A stretch of DNA of 62,395 nucleotides from Chromatiaceae bacterium (GCA_022340805.1 JAJDNF010000061.1:1-62395); one strand, 5' to 3'. Counted from the first letter of the stretch, positions 35,524 through 44,898 are shown. The notes: generated by a model not told the origin, from the sequence alone. Translations and numbers: made by a program.

Positions 35524-36582
35524 ATGCCGCTCACTAGCCTTAGGCATACGATCACGCAGCTCACCGGCCTGTTATTGGCGGGACTGTTGCTGTTCGTTGC
35601 GCCCACAGCCTTCGCCGGCGACACGGATCCAAGTTCACCGATCATGGTCCCCAATCCTGGCGCCGACCTATGGCGGGCGGTACGCCAGCGCGATGGCGTG
35701 CACCTGACCGGCCAGACCCAGGTGCGTGGCGTCGAGACCGGTGTGCTGATCACCCAGACCGGCGAGGAGTTTCGCAACTACCGGCGAAATGATTTTATCG
35801 GCAATGCCGGCCTTGTCATTGCCGCAGCTGCCGGCGTGATCCTGCTGTTCTACCTGATCCGCGGGCGCATGCGGATCCCGGGCGGTCGCTCTGGCAAGCG
35901 CATCAAACGCTTTGAAGATTTCGACCGTACGGTCCACTGGCTGGTCGCCATTCTGTTCATCTTTCTGGCACTGACTGGGCTGATCCTGCTGTTTGGTCGA
36001 TTCATCGTGCTGCCGGTTTTCGGGGCCGAGGCATTCGGATTGATTGCGAGCGCATGCAAAGAAGGTCATAACCTGTTCGGGCCGGTGTTCCTGGTGTCGC
36101 TGGTTCTGCTGTTCCTGCGCTTCGTCGCGAAGAACCTGCCAGCGCGCGGCGACCTGAAATGGTTGCTCAAAGGCGGCGGGATGATCGGCAAGGGGCATGT
36201 CAGTGCCGGGTACTTCAATGCCGGCGAAAAGGCCTGGTTCTGGGGCGTGACCGTGCTGGGTCTGACGGTATCCCTTACCGGGCTGGTGCTGATCTTCCCA
36301 ATCCTCGGCCAGGGGCGTGAGGTGATGCAACTCGCCCTGATCGTGCATGGGCTGGCCGCGGTACTGTTCATCGCCGGCTCATTCGGCCACATCTACATCG
36401 GCACCCTGGGTATGGAGGGGAGCCTGGAGAGCATGACTACAGGCTACGTCGATGAGCACTGGGCCGAGGCACATCACGACCGCTGGTATGCGGAGGTGAA
36501 GGGGCTGTCTGACCCGACGGACACCGGGACTTCCGACAGGGCCGCTAGTGGCGGTCTGCACCCCACGCCGGACAAGGCATGA
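35524..36582 (+). CDS. fdhC: Formate dehydrogenase cytochrome b (gamma) subunit
   Basis: Membrane quinone-reducing subunit, 352 aa. An N-terminal signal or first helix (TGLLLAGLLLFVAPTAFA) is followed by a periplasmic segment and four more helices. Heme-ligand histidines are expected in DRTVHWLVAILF, CKEGHNLFGP and LIVHGLAAVLF. The C-terminal tail (DEHWAEAHHDRWYAEVKG) is typical of the FdhC/FdnI-like cytochrome b556 family. It completes an FdhABC complex that feeds electrons to the quinone pool. Confidence 0.92.
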   Translation: MPLTSLRHTITQLTGLLLAGLLLFVAPTAFAGDTDPSSPIMVPNPGADLWRAVRQRDGVHLTGQTQVRGVETGVLITQTGEEFRNYRRNDFIGNAGLVIAAAAGVILLFYLIRGRMRIPGGRSGKRIKRFEDFDRTVHWLVAILFIFLALTGLILLFGRFIVLPVFGAEAFGLIASACKEGHNLFGPVFLVSLVLLFLRFVAKNLPARGDLKWLLKGGGMIGKGHVSAGYFNAGEKAWFWGVTVLGLTVSLTGLVLIFPILGQGREVMQLALIVHGLAAVLFIAGSFGHIYIGTLGMEGSLESMTTGYVDEHWAEAHHDRWYAEVKGLSDPTDTGTSDRAASGGLHPTPDKA

Positions 36583-36640
36583 GGACCGGCAACGCCCCCG
36601 TGCGAATCGATAATCTGCAACAAGAACCGGAGGTCGAGCG

Positions 36641-37285
36641 GTGAGCTTCAGCGAGTTTGTGGACGGGCCATTCTGGTATTTCTCGGCCACGGTGTTCGTT
36701 ATCGGGGTGCTGTGGCGCCTGATCGGGATGCTGAGCATGGGTAGCAAGACCGATTACAGCGTACCGCGGAGCTCCGGGGCCGCCGGTGCTCTGGGCATCA
36801 ACATCAAGCGGTTTTTCCCGCGATCCGACTTCTGGTCGCGCATCAAGCTGCAGGTGGTGGCTGGCTATCTGTTTCACGTTGGCCTGTTCGCGCTGCTGTT
36901 CTTCGCCGCGCCGCACATTGAGTTCTACCGCGAATACGTGACCGGTTTCGGCTGGACCGCTCTGCCCGAATGGGCCTTCATCCTGGTCTCGGAGATCGCG
37001 TTCCTCGGCCTGCTGTTGCTGATCCTGCACCGCTTGATGAACCCGGTCACCCGGATGATCTCGGATCGCGGCGACTACATCGGCTCGATCCTGATCTTCC
37101 TGGTGATGCTGACCGGCTGCCTTGCGCTGGCGCGCTCGCACGAGGCTCTGCGGGTGACGCATTTCTTTCTGGCCGAATTGTTGCTGCTGTACTTCCCGTT
37201 CAGCGCCTTGATGCATACCTTCACGTTCCCGTTCAGCCGCGGCTTCGCCGGGGCCCACTACGGCCGGCGTGGTGTAAAGGTCTGA
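36641..37285 (+). CDS. NarI/DsrM-like membrane cytochrome b
   Basis: 214 aa with five predicted transmembrane helices and histidines suited to heme b (GYLFHVGLF, LILHRLMN, VTHFFLAEL, SALMHTFTF). GTG start at 36641 with a GGAGGT ribosome-binding site. The family is that of nitrate reductase gamma subunits and DsrM. There is no nitrate reductase here. The next gene is HdrD/DsrK-like, so the pair resembles a DsrMK module. It lies 58 bp after fdhC and is probably in the same transcript. Confidence 0.82.
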   Translation: MSFSEFVDGPFWYFSATVFVIGVLWRLIGMLSMGSKTDYSVPRSSGAAGALGINIKRFFPRSDFWSRIKLQVVAGYLFHVGLFALLFFAAPHIEFYREYVTGFGWTALPEWAFILVSEIAFLGLLLLILHRLMNPVTRMISDRGDYIGSILIFLVMLTGCLALARSHEALRVTHFFLAELLLLYFPFSALMHTFTFPFSRGFAGAHYGRRGVKV

Positions 37286-37382
37286 GCCGGGAGGCCCGGG
37301 CCCGAGTGCAGGCACCCGAGCGGCGCATTGCAGCGTGATTATGTAAACCGCCATACATGGCACTCGATATAGGAAGTGGATC

Positions 37383-38714
37383 ATGGCCATCGATATGAAT
37401 GTGTTTCGCGGCTTTGCCGAGCAGATCAAGATGCTCCCGCAGATGGCCAGGCCCACGGACTGCCCGGAAAACGAGCGGGTCAGCCACGCGAAGGCCATCT
37501 TCTCTGCAAAGATCGACGCTTCCAATGCCACCCATCTGGAGTCCTGCGTGCACTGCGGGCTGTGTGCCGAGGCCTGCCAGTTTTATATCGAGACCGAAGA
37601 CCCCGAACTGACGCCGATCCATAAGCTCGACCTGCTCAAGCGCTACTACCGGCGCGAAAAGGCGCCTCTGCGCTGGCTGCATCGACTGATCGAACCGGAG
37701 ATCACCGAGGACGACCTCAAGGCGACGCAGCACCTGGTGTATGAGTCGTGCACCGAATGCGGACGTTGCGGCCTGGTCTGCCCGATGGGCATCGATATCG
37801 CATCGATGGTGCATATCACCCGCGAAGGACTCGCTCACGCCGGCCTGATACCGGCCGGCCTGCGCGCGGTCGAGCAGGAACAGGGCAGCCGCGGGACGGT
37901 GTTCGGCGTCGGTCCCGAACAGCTGCGCCAGGCCGCCGAAGAACTGCGCGCCAAGGGTCATGTGGTGCCGATCGACAAGGACAAGGCCGACATTCTGGTG
38001 CTGACCTCAACGATCGACGTGCTGTTGTTCAAGGACGCCCTGGAGGCCACGGTCAAGGTAATGAACCACCTCGGAGTCGACTGGACCATGCATAGCTGTG
38101 CGTTCGAGGGCGCCAACTTCGGGCTCCTGTCCGGATACTCGAAGGTGCAGCAGTCAGCCTCCGAACGGATCACCAAACAGGCAATCGCGCTGGGTGCCAA
38201 GCTGGTCATAGTGCCCGAATGCGGGCACGCGTATCCCGCGATGCGCTGGGCCGGCGCCAATGTGCACGGCGGCCCGCTGCCGTTCGAGGTGATGGCGATC
38301 TCCGAATACCTCGGCCGCGAGGTCATGGAAGGCCGCCTGCATGTCAATCCGATCGGCGCCGGCAAGCACGTCACTTACCATGATCCCTGCAAGGTCGGCC
38401 GTCATGGCGGGGTGTTCGATGAGCCGCGGGCGGTTCTGCAGGCCCTGGGTGTCGATATGCGGGAGATGCCCAGCAACCGGGCGACCAATTTCTGCTGCGG
38501 CGGCGGCGCGGGCCTGTTCGTGATGGAAGGGGCCGAACCGATGCGCAATGCCGCCTTCGACCTCAAGCGCAGGCAAGTGGAGGCAACCGGCGCCGATTCC
38601 GTCGTTACCGCCTGCGGCAGTTGCCGCATCAACCTGATGGCCGGCGCAGGCCGCACTCAGTGGGCCACCCCGATCGAGAGCCTGGTGGAACTGGTCGGCG
38701 CCAACCTGAAATAG
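37383..38714 (+). CDS. HdrD/DsrK-like iron-sulfur protein with CCG domains
   Basis: 443 aa, cytosolic face. Two N-terminal [4Fe-4S] motifs are CVHCGLCAEAC (about 56-66) and CTECGRCGLVCPMG (about 123-136). Two CCG-type domains follow. The second is complete (HDPCKVGRHG, then FCCGGGAGLF, then ACGSCRINL). The first is degenerate (SCAFEGANFG, VPECGHAY). Relatives are HdrD, DsrK and GlpC subunits that pass electrons between quinones and thiol/disulfide partners. With the NarI-like neighbour it suggests a formate-linked DsrMK-type module. Confidence 0.82.
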   Translation: MAIDMNVFRGFAEQIKMLPQMARPTDCPENERVSHAKAIFSAKIDASNATHLESCVHCGLCAEACQFYIETEDPELTPIHKLDLLKRYYRREKAPLRWLHRLIEPEITEDDLKATQHLVYESCTECGRCGLVCPMGIDIASMVHITREGLAHAGLIPAGLRAVEQEQGSRGTVFGVGPEQLRQAAEELRAKGHVVPIDKDKADILVLTSTIDVLLFKDALEATVKVMNHLGVDWTMHSCAFEGANFGLLSGYSKVQQSASERITKQAIALGAKLVIVPECGHAYPAMRWAGANVHGGPLPFEVMAISEYLGREVMEGRLHVNPIGAGKHVTYHDPCKVGRHGGVFDEPRAVLQALGVDMREMPSNRATNFCCGGGAGLFVMEGAEPMRNAAFDLKRRQVEATGADSVVTACGSCRINLMAGAGRTQWATPIESLVELVGANLK

Positions 38715-38766
38715 AGCTTCGCCAGCGCGTCTCGATCTTCGCGAAGCTCTGAGTTCGTCAGAGCTT
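38713..38766 (+). terminator. Two overlapping hairpins after the formate dehydrogenase operon
   Basis: Stem 1 is AGAGCTTCGC (38713-38722) with GCGAAGCTCT (38741-38750). Stem 2 is AAGCTCTGA (38744-38752) with TCAGAGCTT (38758-38766) around the loop GTTCG. They share bases 38744-38750 and exclude each other. A pyrimidine-rich CTCTT follows, but no long T-run. Likely an operon-end terminator or 3' processing signal. Confidence 0.45.
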
Positions 38767-38915
38767 CTCTTGGATACGCATTGGCACACCTCGGGTTTGT
38801 CTTTGATCCCTTCAGTGGTAGATACGGACGGCGGCAGGACAACCTGCGCGCCTTGAAGCGGCAGGCTTCGCCGCGATAGTCTGTGACGGAACCGTATACC
38901 GAAAAGGTCATGCTG

Positions 38916-40148
38916 ATGGAACGACAGATCCGCGCGCTGCTTGCGGGCCTGCTGATCACCACTGCCGCGGGGGCATCTGCAGCCACCGATACGTTTGTCT
39001 GGGTACCCGAGAAGGACGCGGACGGCCGTATCCTCCCGCAGAGCATCGCCAAACTCGCACCGAACAGCTGGTACGAAGTCGGCGACACCTCGCTGCAGCC
39101 ACTCAAGCAGAAAATCGAGACCGCGATGGGCAAGAGCTATCGCGCGCTCAGTCTCGGCAATGAGGACCTGCACTCCACCTTTAACGCCTGGGTAAGTGGC
39201 GACCTGGGTGACGACGGCAAGTTCTACATACCCTGGGGTGGCGGCCATGGCGCCACGGCCATGAATGGCATCTGGGCCCTGGACATCGAGCGTATGGGCG
39301 GTGATTCAACCTGGACGATCGAGCAGCTACCCTCTGATCCGGACAAACCCGGCCTCGAATGGTCGGCCGAATATCGCAAATCCAAGAACTTCACGAACTA
39401 CCGACCGGCCCTCGCCTTCCCCGCGGATATCCTGCCCGACGGCATGCCGACCTCACGCCACCAGTACAACGGTGTCTGGTTCGACAAGAAGCGCAAGACG
39501 ATCAACCAGTCGCGCGGCCACCTGTGGTCGTTCGATACGGTCAAGAAGGAGACGATCGGCAAGGTCTGGCGGGTCAAGGACAAGGACCGCTATCCGAGTA
39601 TCTATGGCAACCTCTGGTACAACGAGTTCCACGATACGGTGGTCGGCCATCTGAGATACGACAAGTATGGAAGGTTCGACCACATCCGCTACCACCCGGC
39701 GACCCACGAAGTGGAGCTGCATGGCGGCCTGCCCTGGAACTTCATGGGCTCGACCTGCGGCACCCGCTATGGCGACAAGATCCTCTACCTGGGCTCTGAC
39801 AGCGGCAGCGCGCGCTGGGCCACCTACGATCTGCAGGCGGAGAAGATGCGAAGTGGCAAGTTCAAGGGCGTCAGTTTCGACTATCGCAATGAGATGCCGG
39901 CCTGCGTCTACATCCCCGCCTGGGACAAGGTGCTGCGCCGCATGCAGGACCCTAAGATGCAGGGCAAGTGGCTGACCTTCGACCCGAACAACAAGACCGA
40001 GGGCGACTATGCGCCTGCCGGCAGACCGCCGCCCTACGACCGCTACCCGGGCAAGAAGGTATTCTATTACCCGCCGTGGAAGAGCGTGATCTACATAACC
40101 GCCAGAAACGTCGACAGCAACGCCGTATTCGTGATGCGCACCGAGTGA
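38916..40148 (+). CDS. Secreted beta-propeller-like protein of unknown function
   Basis: About 410 aa with a signal peptide (RALLAGLLITTAAGASA). The mature part has recurring glycine/aromatic strand pairs (FYIPWGGGHGATAMNGIWAL, HLWSFDTVKK, ILYLGSDSGSARWATYDL) similar to kelch-type propellers. No catalytic motif is recognised. Starts at ATG 38916 or 38910 are both possible; the AAAAGG at 38902-38907 fits 38916 better. A GTG at 38883 is less likely. It is separated from the formate genes by the hairpins above. Confidence 0.6.
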   Translation: MERQIRALLAGLLITTAAGASAATDTFVWVPEKDADGRILPQSIAKLAPNSWYEVGDTSLQPLKQKIETAMGKSYRALSLGNEDLHSTFNAWVSGDLGDDGKFYIPWGGGHGATAMNGIWALDIERMGGDSTWTIEQLPSDPDKPGLEWSAEYRKSKNFTNYRPALAFPADILPDGMPTSRHQYNGVWFDKKRKTINQSRGHLWSFDTVKKETIGKVWRVKDKDRYPSIYGNLWYNEFHDTVVGHLRYDKYGRFDHIRYHPATHEVELHGGLPWNFMGSTCGTRYGDKILYLGSDSGSARWATYDLQAEKMRSGKFKGVSFDYRNEMPACVYIPAWDKVLRRMQDPKMQGKWLTFDPNNKTEGDYAPAGRPPPYDRYPGKKVFYYPPWKSVIYITARNVDSNAVFVMRTE

Positions 40149-40233
40149 CGGCCCGCGGGCCTGTCGCCCGACACCGTCTGCCGCCGTATCATATGCCGTA
40201 TTCCAATGGTCTTCTCAGAGTTCATACACAACG

Positions 40234-41304
40234 ATGCGCGATAGCGTACGCCGCCTGCTGTCCGCCTTGGCCCTGGCCTCGGCGAACGCCTGGTCTGCCG
40301 ACCACTGCGTGATCCTGCAATACCACCACGTTAGCGAGGACACGCCGGGCATCACCAGCGTGACCCCGGAACAGTTTCAGCAGCATCTCGACTACCTGCT
40401 GATCAACGACTACGTCGTGCTGCCGTTGCAGGAGGTCGTCGGTGCACTGCAGACGGGGGCCAATCTGCCCGATAAATGCGTCGCGCTGACCATCGATGAC
40501 GCCTATATATCGGCCTACACCGAGGCATTTCCCCGGGTCGTCCGCTATGGCTATCCGCTGACTGTTTTCGTCAGCACCGAGTCCGTGGACGACGGCCTGG
40601 ATGCGTTCATGACCTGGGATCAGATGCGCGAGATGCAGACCCGCCGGGTCCGCTTCGAGAACCACAGCCATTCCCACTCCCACCTGGTCCGCCGGGCCAA
40701 CGACGAATCCACGGAAGACTGGGAGCAACGGCTGGCGGCCGATATCCAGACAGCGGAGAACCGCATCGGACAGGAACTCGGCCGCTCACCCACGCTGTTC
40801 GCCTATCCCTACGGCGAGTACAACCAGGCGGTCAAACAGATCGTCTCCTCGATGGGTCTGGTCGGCTTCGGCCAGCAGTCAGGTCCGGTGTGGCGCCAGG
40901 CCGACTTCACCGCACTGCCGCGCTTTCCGATGGCCAGCATCTACGCCAGCATGCGGACCTTCCCGGGCAAGCTGGAAAGCCTGCCGCTGCCGATCACCGG
41001 CGCGTTTCCCGACGACCCAGTCGTGCCGCTCGACGAATGGCGTCCGGGCCTGACGCTGATCTTCAAGCCTGGCGTCGCCAATGCGCAACAGCTGACCTGT
41101 TTTCTGAATGGCAGTCCCGAGGTCCACTACCAGTGGCTCGACCAACCGGCGGGTGCCGTTGTGGCAACCGGCAAGGGTCGCCTGAACGTCGGGCGCAACC
41201 GCACCAACTGCACCCTGCCGATCGGCGACACGGGTCGGTTCGGTTGGTATAGCCATAACTGGATCCGCCGCCAGGCGGATGGCAGCTGGTATCGCGAGCC
41301 CTGA
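40234..41304 (+). CDS. Exported polysaccharide deacetylase (NodB-type) family protein
   Basis: 356 aa, with a signal peptide (about 1-21, ending NAWSA). The deacetylase domain has the metal/catalytic segment VALTIDDAYISAYTEAFP with paired aspartates, the histidine motif NHSHSHSHL and the FAYPYGEYNQ block. It is most like the PgaB/PelA-type N-terminal domain. About 100 extra residues form a small C-terminal domain (FKPGVANAQQLTCFLNGS) of unknown role. Probably acts on a periplasmic or surface polysaccharide. Downstream, 265 bp away, is a glucosaminidase-like gene. Confidence 0.8.
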   Translation: MRDSVRRLLSALALASANAWSADHCVILQYHHVSEDTPGITSVTPEQFQQHLDYLLINDYVVLPLQEVVGALQTGANLPDKCVALTIDDAYISAYTEAFPRVVRYGYPLTVFVSTESVDDGLDAFMTWDQMREMQTRRVRFENHSHSHSHLVRRANDESTEDWEQRLAADIQTAENRIGQELGRSPTLFAYPYGEYNQAVKQIVSSMGLVGFGQQSGPVWRQADFTALPRFPMASIYASMRTFPGKLESLPLPITGAFPDDPVVPLDEWRPGLTLIFKPGVANAQQLTCFLNGSPEVHYQWLDQPAGAVVATGKGRLNVGRNRTNCTLPIGDTGRFGWYSHNWIRRQADGSWYREP

Positions 41305-41569
41305 GCATCGCGGGCAAAGCAAGGCCTGACCAAGTCCATCCTGGAGTTCCCCCGCGTACGCGCACGTACGAAATCAATTGCCAGCAGGCCCAGGCGATGT
41401 CAGCGGAAGAGCAGTATCGCATTTTATAATTCACATAAATATTACGCGATATCTTTTTGTTTTTATTAATTTCACACGCATGGCCGCTGAATCTGTTCAA
41501 TTAGCATATGAGCTTTCGCTAATGTTTTCTGATAGCCTCCGATCCGAATACCTATTTCGTTTCGAACGC
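41305..41569. other. AT-rich intergenic region
   Basis: 265 bases. The part at about 41420-41480 is much richer in A/T than the rest of the window (TTTATAATTCACATAAATAT). It contains a TATAAT but no matching -35 at 16-18 bases. It probably includes the promoter of the next gene. Confidence 0.35.
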
Positions 41570-42559
41570 ATGAAGCTGCTGCCACACGTCATCGTTGCCG
41601 CCTCGCTGGCACTGGCCGTTCGATCCGCCTGGGCGGCATCGCCGTATTTCCCCCACCGGGCCTATCCGAACGGCGCGGCGTACCCGCCTACCTATGCGTA
41701 CCCGGCCAGCGTATGGCTGCCCTCCCCGGTCATCGGCCACCCCCACCCACCGCGCGGATATTTTCCGCTGCGCGCCCCGGCACCCTGGGGGTATCCGGCG
41801 CCGGCCGCAAAGTCACCCAAGGCCCCACCCGCGACCGCCGAAAGCCCGAAAACGGATCCGGGCGGACAGGCACAGGCGGAAGCCGCTAGCGAGGTCGAGG
41901 CAGTAGCGGTGGACGATGCAAAGGCGCGCTTCCTGCAACGCCTGCAACCGCTCGTCGCACAGGAGAACGAGCGGCTGCGCAAGCAGCGAAAGAGCCTGTT
42001 GGCGCTGGTCGGGCGACTGGACAGTGGCGACCCGCTGAACGACCGTGAGCGCAAGCTGCTGGCAAGCCTCGCCGACACCTACCGGGTCGACGGCGACCCG
42101 TTGCGCGAGGCCGAGACGCGCCAGGAACTGCTCGACAGGGTAGACGTGATCCCGATCTCGCTGGCCCTCGCCCAGGCGGCCAACGAGAGCGCTTGGGGTC
42201 AGTCGCGTTTCGCCAAAGAGGGCAACAATCTGTTCGGCTTGTGGACCTATGACGAAAAGAAAGGGCTGGTCCCGCGCAAGCGCGCGGCCGGCAAGACCCA
42301 CCTGGTGCGAAAATTCGACAGCATCGGCGATTCGGTGCGCTATTACATGCTGACCCTGAACAGCCACCCGGCCTATACGGCGCTGCGCGAGATACGCGCG
42401 GCGCTGCGCGACAGGGGGCAGCCATTGGATGGACATAGCCTGGCTGATGGCCTGAGCAAGTACTCGGCCCGCGGCGAGGAATACGTACGCTCGATTCAGG
42501 ACATGATTCGCCGCTTCGAACTGGCATCCTACGAGGACGCGGGCCGTAACAAGGCCTAA
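41570..42559 (+). CDS. Exported Bax/glucosaminidase-domain protein
   Basis: 329 aa. Signal peptide (HVIVAASLALAVRSAWA), then a proline/tyrosine-rich linker (about 24-105), a coiled segment, and a C-terminal N-acetylglucosaminidase-type domain. Key motifs are LALAQAANESAWGQSRFA with the putative catalytic glutamate, NNLFGLWTYDEKKG and a TYxLN-like SVRYYMLTLNSHPAY. It is related to E. coli Bax and FlgJ-like enzymes and probably cuts peptidoglycan glycan strands in the periplasm. The ATG at 41570 opens the signal peptide; the longer frame from 41378 is rejected. Confidence 0.8.
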   Translation: MKLLPHVIVAASLALAVRSAWAASPYFPHRAYPNGAAYPPTYAYPASVWLPSPVIGHPHPPRGYFPLRAPAPWGYPAPAAKSPKAPPATAESPKTDPGGQAQAEAASEVEAVAVDDAKARFLQRLQPLVAQENERLRKQRKSLLALVGRLDSGDPLNDRERKLLASLADTYRVDGDPLREAETRQELLDRVDVIPISLALAQAANESAWGQSRFAKEGNNLFGLWTYDEKKGLVPRKRAAGKTHLVRKFDSIGDSVRYYMLTLNSHPAYTALREIRAALRDRGQPLDGHSLADGLSKYSARGEEYVRSIQDMIRRFELASYEDAGRNKA

Positions 42560-42576
42560 ACGCCGCCGCGCGAGGC

Positions 42577-43272
42577 TCAGTCGTGTGGCTCGGACTGCAC
42601 CAGGATATCGTCGAGATACGCGAGGCGCCTCAGTGACACGGCTATTTTCTCCTCGAGGTCGAGATCAGGTTCACCGCCGAGCAGGTGCAACATGTCTTCA
42701 AAGAAAAACACGTAGAAGCTGTCCACGAAACGGATCCGGCGCTGGTTGTCCATGACCAGGTTGTCCAGCCCGTAAAGGTCGATCACGCGCGGATTCGGCC
42801 CCTCGCGCCACTTGTATGCGGTGTTCACGAAGTGCGCCAGTTGCGCACGCGCCACCGGATTCTCGCGCAGCAGTCCGATCGCCTCCTCGCGGTTGCGCGG
42901 ATTGGCAATGTTGAACCACACGTTGACCGCGCGCGCCACAACGAACATGTTCGGCTGCCCGTCGATGCACGAGATCACGAACATGGCCCTGGGCACGATG
43001 TTGCCCAGCGCATCGCGCAGCTGCTCGTACTGGCGGGCAAGGATCCGCACGTCCGCATCGCTATAGCTGTCAAGTGGATATTTTATGACGAACTCCATGT
43101 AGGACTCTCCGCCGGAGCGGAAGCGCCGCTTGCATGAGCCGCGCCACACCTGGCAGTGATTTCCGGTGGTCGAGATCAGCGCGGCGCGGCGACATCCCGG
43201 GTTGAGACAGGCGATGTCGAGTGCCGGCCGATCCTCTTCCCGTCCTTCTACACCCTCCTCACCCAGCGTCAT
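42577..43272 (-). CDS. Unknown protein with an N-terminal zinc-ribbon-like segment
   Basis: 231 aa. The first part contains C-x4-C and C-x5-C pairs (IACLNPGCRRA, CQVWRGSCKRRF), which could hold a metal. The rest is a mixed helical/strand domain (DVRILARQYEQLRDALGNIV, then RVIDLYGLDNLVMDNQRRIR). No signal peptide or membrane helix. The ATG at 43272 lies inside the end of the upstream AIG2-like gene (14-base overlap), so the two are translationally coupled. I do not recognise the family. Confidence 0.55.
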   Translation of the reverse strand: MTLGEEGVEGREEDRPALDIACLNPGCRRAALISTTGNHCQVWRGSCKRRFRSGGESYMEFVIKYPLDSYSDADVRILARQYEQLRDALGNIVPRAMFVISCIDGQPNMFVVARAVNVWFNIANPRNREEAIGLLRENPVARAQLAHFVNTAYKWREGPNPRVIDLYGLDNLVMDNQRRIRFVDSFYVFFFEDMLHLLGGEPDLDLEEKIAVSLRRLAYLDDILVQSEPHD

Positions 43273-43696
43273 CGAACGCCTCCCGGTCCGCGACTGCACC
43301 GAAGCCGGGGTAGCTACCAACAAACGCCGGCAGCCCCTCCCTTATGAAGGCCTGCAACGACCAGTCTTCCTCTCCAAGCAGGTGCTCGCACCCGGGCGCC
43401 AGCACATAGGTCTCGACCGCTCGGCTGACCCTACCAACCGTCACCTCGACCCGGGTGCGCCGGTAGGCCACCCCCTCGAAGGCGTCCAGCGCGGCCAGCT
43501 CGCGGCCGCTCAGTCCCTGATAGACGACGCCCTCGACGTACTCAGCCGAATCGAGCAGGATCGCCGGGTAGACCTCGTGCACCAGCCGGCGCCGGCGGTA
43601 TCCATGCAGTACCGCTGGCGTGGAACCACCCGCGTGGCCGCAAACGCCGCGCATCACCTCTGCGACCATCAGGCTGCCGTAGGCGAACAGATCCAC
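43259..43696 (-). CDS. AIG2-like gamma-glutamylcyclotransferase-fold protein
   Basis: 145 aa, cytosolic. The N-terminal MDLFAYGSLMVAEVM carries the YGSL motif that defines the gamma-glutamylcyclotransferase-like fold. ELAALDAFEGVAYRRTRV contains the acidic residue expected in the active site. Related enzymes act on gamma-glutamyl-amines or related peptides, but the substrate is unknown. GTG start with AGGGG upstream. It overlaps the next gene by 14 bases. Confidence 0.8.
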   Translation of the reverse strand: MDLFAYGSLMVAEVMRGVCGHAGGSTPAVLHGYRRRRLVHEVYPAILLDSAEYVEGVVYQGLSGRELAALDAFEGVAYRRTRVEVTVGRVSRAVETYVLAPGCEHLLGEEDWSLQAFIREGLPAFVGSYPGFGAVADREAFDDAG

Positions 43697-43887
43697 CCAG
43701 TTAACCCCTCGTATGACAGACCAGCGACCGTGCGCGGCCCCGGCGCCCGCGAATGCCCGCCGGCCGATACGGTAGCGAATTCAAGCTGGCACCGGCTCCA
43801 GGTGCACATGAACAAGTGCATCGACGAAGATTATCACCAGCAGGAAGATCCGATCTCCTACTGTACGTCCCACTGCCCGCGTGACGC

Positions 43888-44898
43888 CTACTCGAGATCG
43901 TCGATGTTGGTCGGCAGATGACGCGGATCGAGGTCGTTGGGCCCGACCACTTCCTCGCGGCTGTGCGCCACCGCCAGCTTGTAAGGCAGTTTGCACTGCA
44001 GGGTAGACATCGCATCGATGAATGCCTGCGCCGGGGGCGTGAGAAACTTGCCACGCCGCGTGACGGCACCGTAGGTGCGGCGCGGGAAGTAATCCTCCAG
44101 CGGAATGACTGCGAGCTTCTCCTTGCCGGTGAGGCAGATCTCGTTGACGATCGAGATCCCCACGCCCTGCTCGACGTAGCGCTTGATCACCTCCCAGCCA
44201 CCGGCCTCCAGCACGACGCTATAGGGGACCCCGTGCTGCTCGAACACCAGATCGACGGTGCGCCAATGGTTGAGTTGGCGCGGTGGCAGAATCAGACCAT
44301 AGGGGCTGATATCCTCAAGGGTCACCTTGGAACGACGCACCAGCGGATGATCGAGCGGGACGATAAGCACCTGCTCGAAGGAGAACAGCGGTTTGTACTC
44401 GAGATCGGCCTGTCCCTCGACCATCGGGCCAACCGCAAAATCGGCCGCGTCCGAGCGCAGCTTGGTCAGCCCGTCACGCCCGGTCTCGTTCAGCAGCTTG
44501 ATATGAATCCCGGGATGACGCTCTTTGAAGCACGAGACGAACTCGGGAAGCAGATACAGAATCGTTGATTCACCGGCGGCAATCGTCAGTTCACCGCTGT
44601 CGAGTCGTCCGCTCTTGCTCGCGAAGGTTTGTGCGAGATTGTCGATACCTTCGAGCAGCGGCTTGGCAATCTCGTACAACAATTCGCCGTCAGGGGTGAT
44701 GCGGATCTGCGGGCCATGCCGCTCGAACACCACGACCTCCAGTTCGCGCTCGAGGGCCTTGATCTGGAGCGAAATCGTCGGCTGGGTCAGGTACAGCTTT
44801 TCCGCTGCACGCGAGATGTTCTTGGTTTCGACGGTCTTGCAGAACGCGCGCAGCTGCTTCAGCCGGTTTTGCTTGTAGCTGGGGGGTGAAATACTCAT
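43888..44898 (-). CDS. LysR-family transcriptional regulator (CysB/Cbl-like)
   Basis: 336 aa. An N-terminal winged helix-turn-helix (about 10-70, LKQLRAFCKTVETKNISRAA, LTQPTISLQIKALE) is followed by a periplasmic-binding-protein-like effector domain with IAAGESTILYLLPEF and DFAVGPMVEG. The overall pattern resembles the CysB-type subgroup, but no sulfur-assimilation genes adjoin it. The ATG at 44898 is preferred to the one at 44931. It stands alone downstream of the phaB terminator. Confidence 0.85.
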   Translation of the reverse strand: MSISPPSYKQNRLKQLRAFCKTVETKNISRAAEKLYLTQPTISLQIKALERELEVVVFERHGPQIRITPDGELLYEIAKPLLEGIDNLAQTFASKSGRLDSGELTIAAGESTILYLLPEFVSCFKERHPGIHIKLLNETGRDGLTKLRSDAADFAVGPMVEGQADLEYKPLFSFEQVLIVPLDHPLVRRSKVTLEDISPYGLILPPRQLNHWRTVDLVFEQHGVPYSVVLEAGGWEVIKRYVEQGVGISIVNEICLTGKEKLAVIPLEDYFPRRTYGAVTRRGKFLTPPAQAFIDAMSTLQCKLPYKLAVAHSREEVVGPNDLDPRHLPTNIDDLE

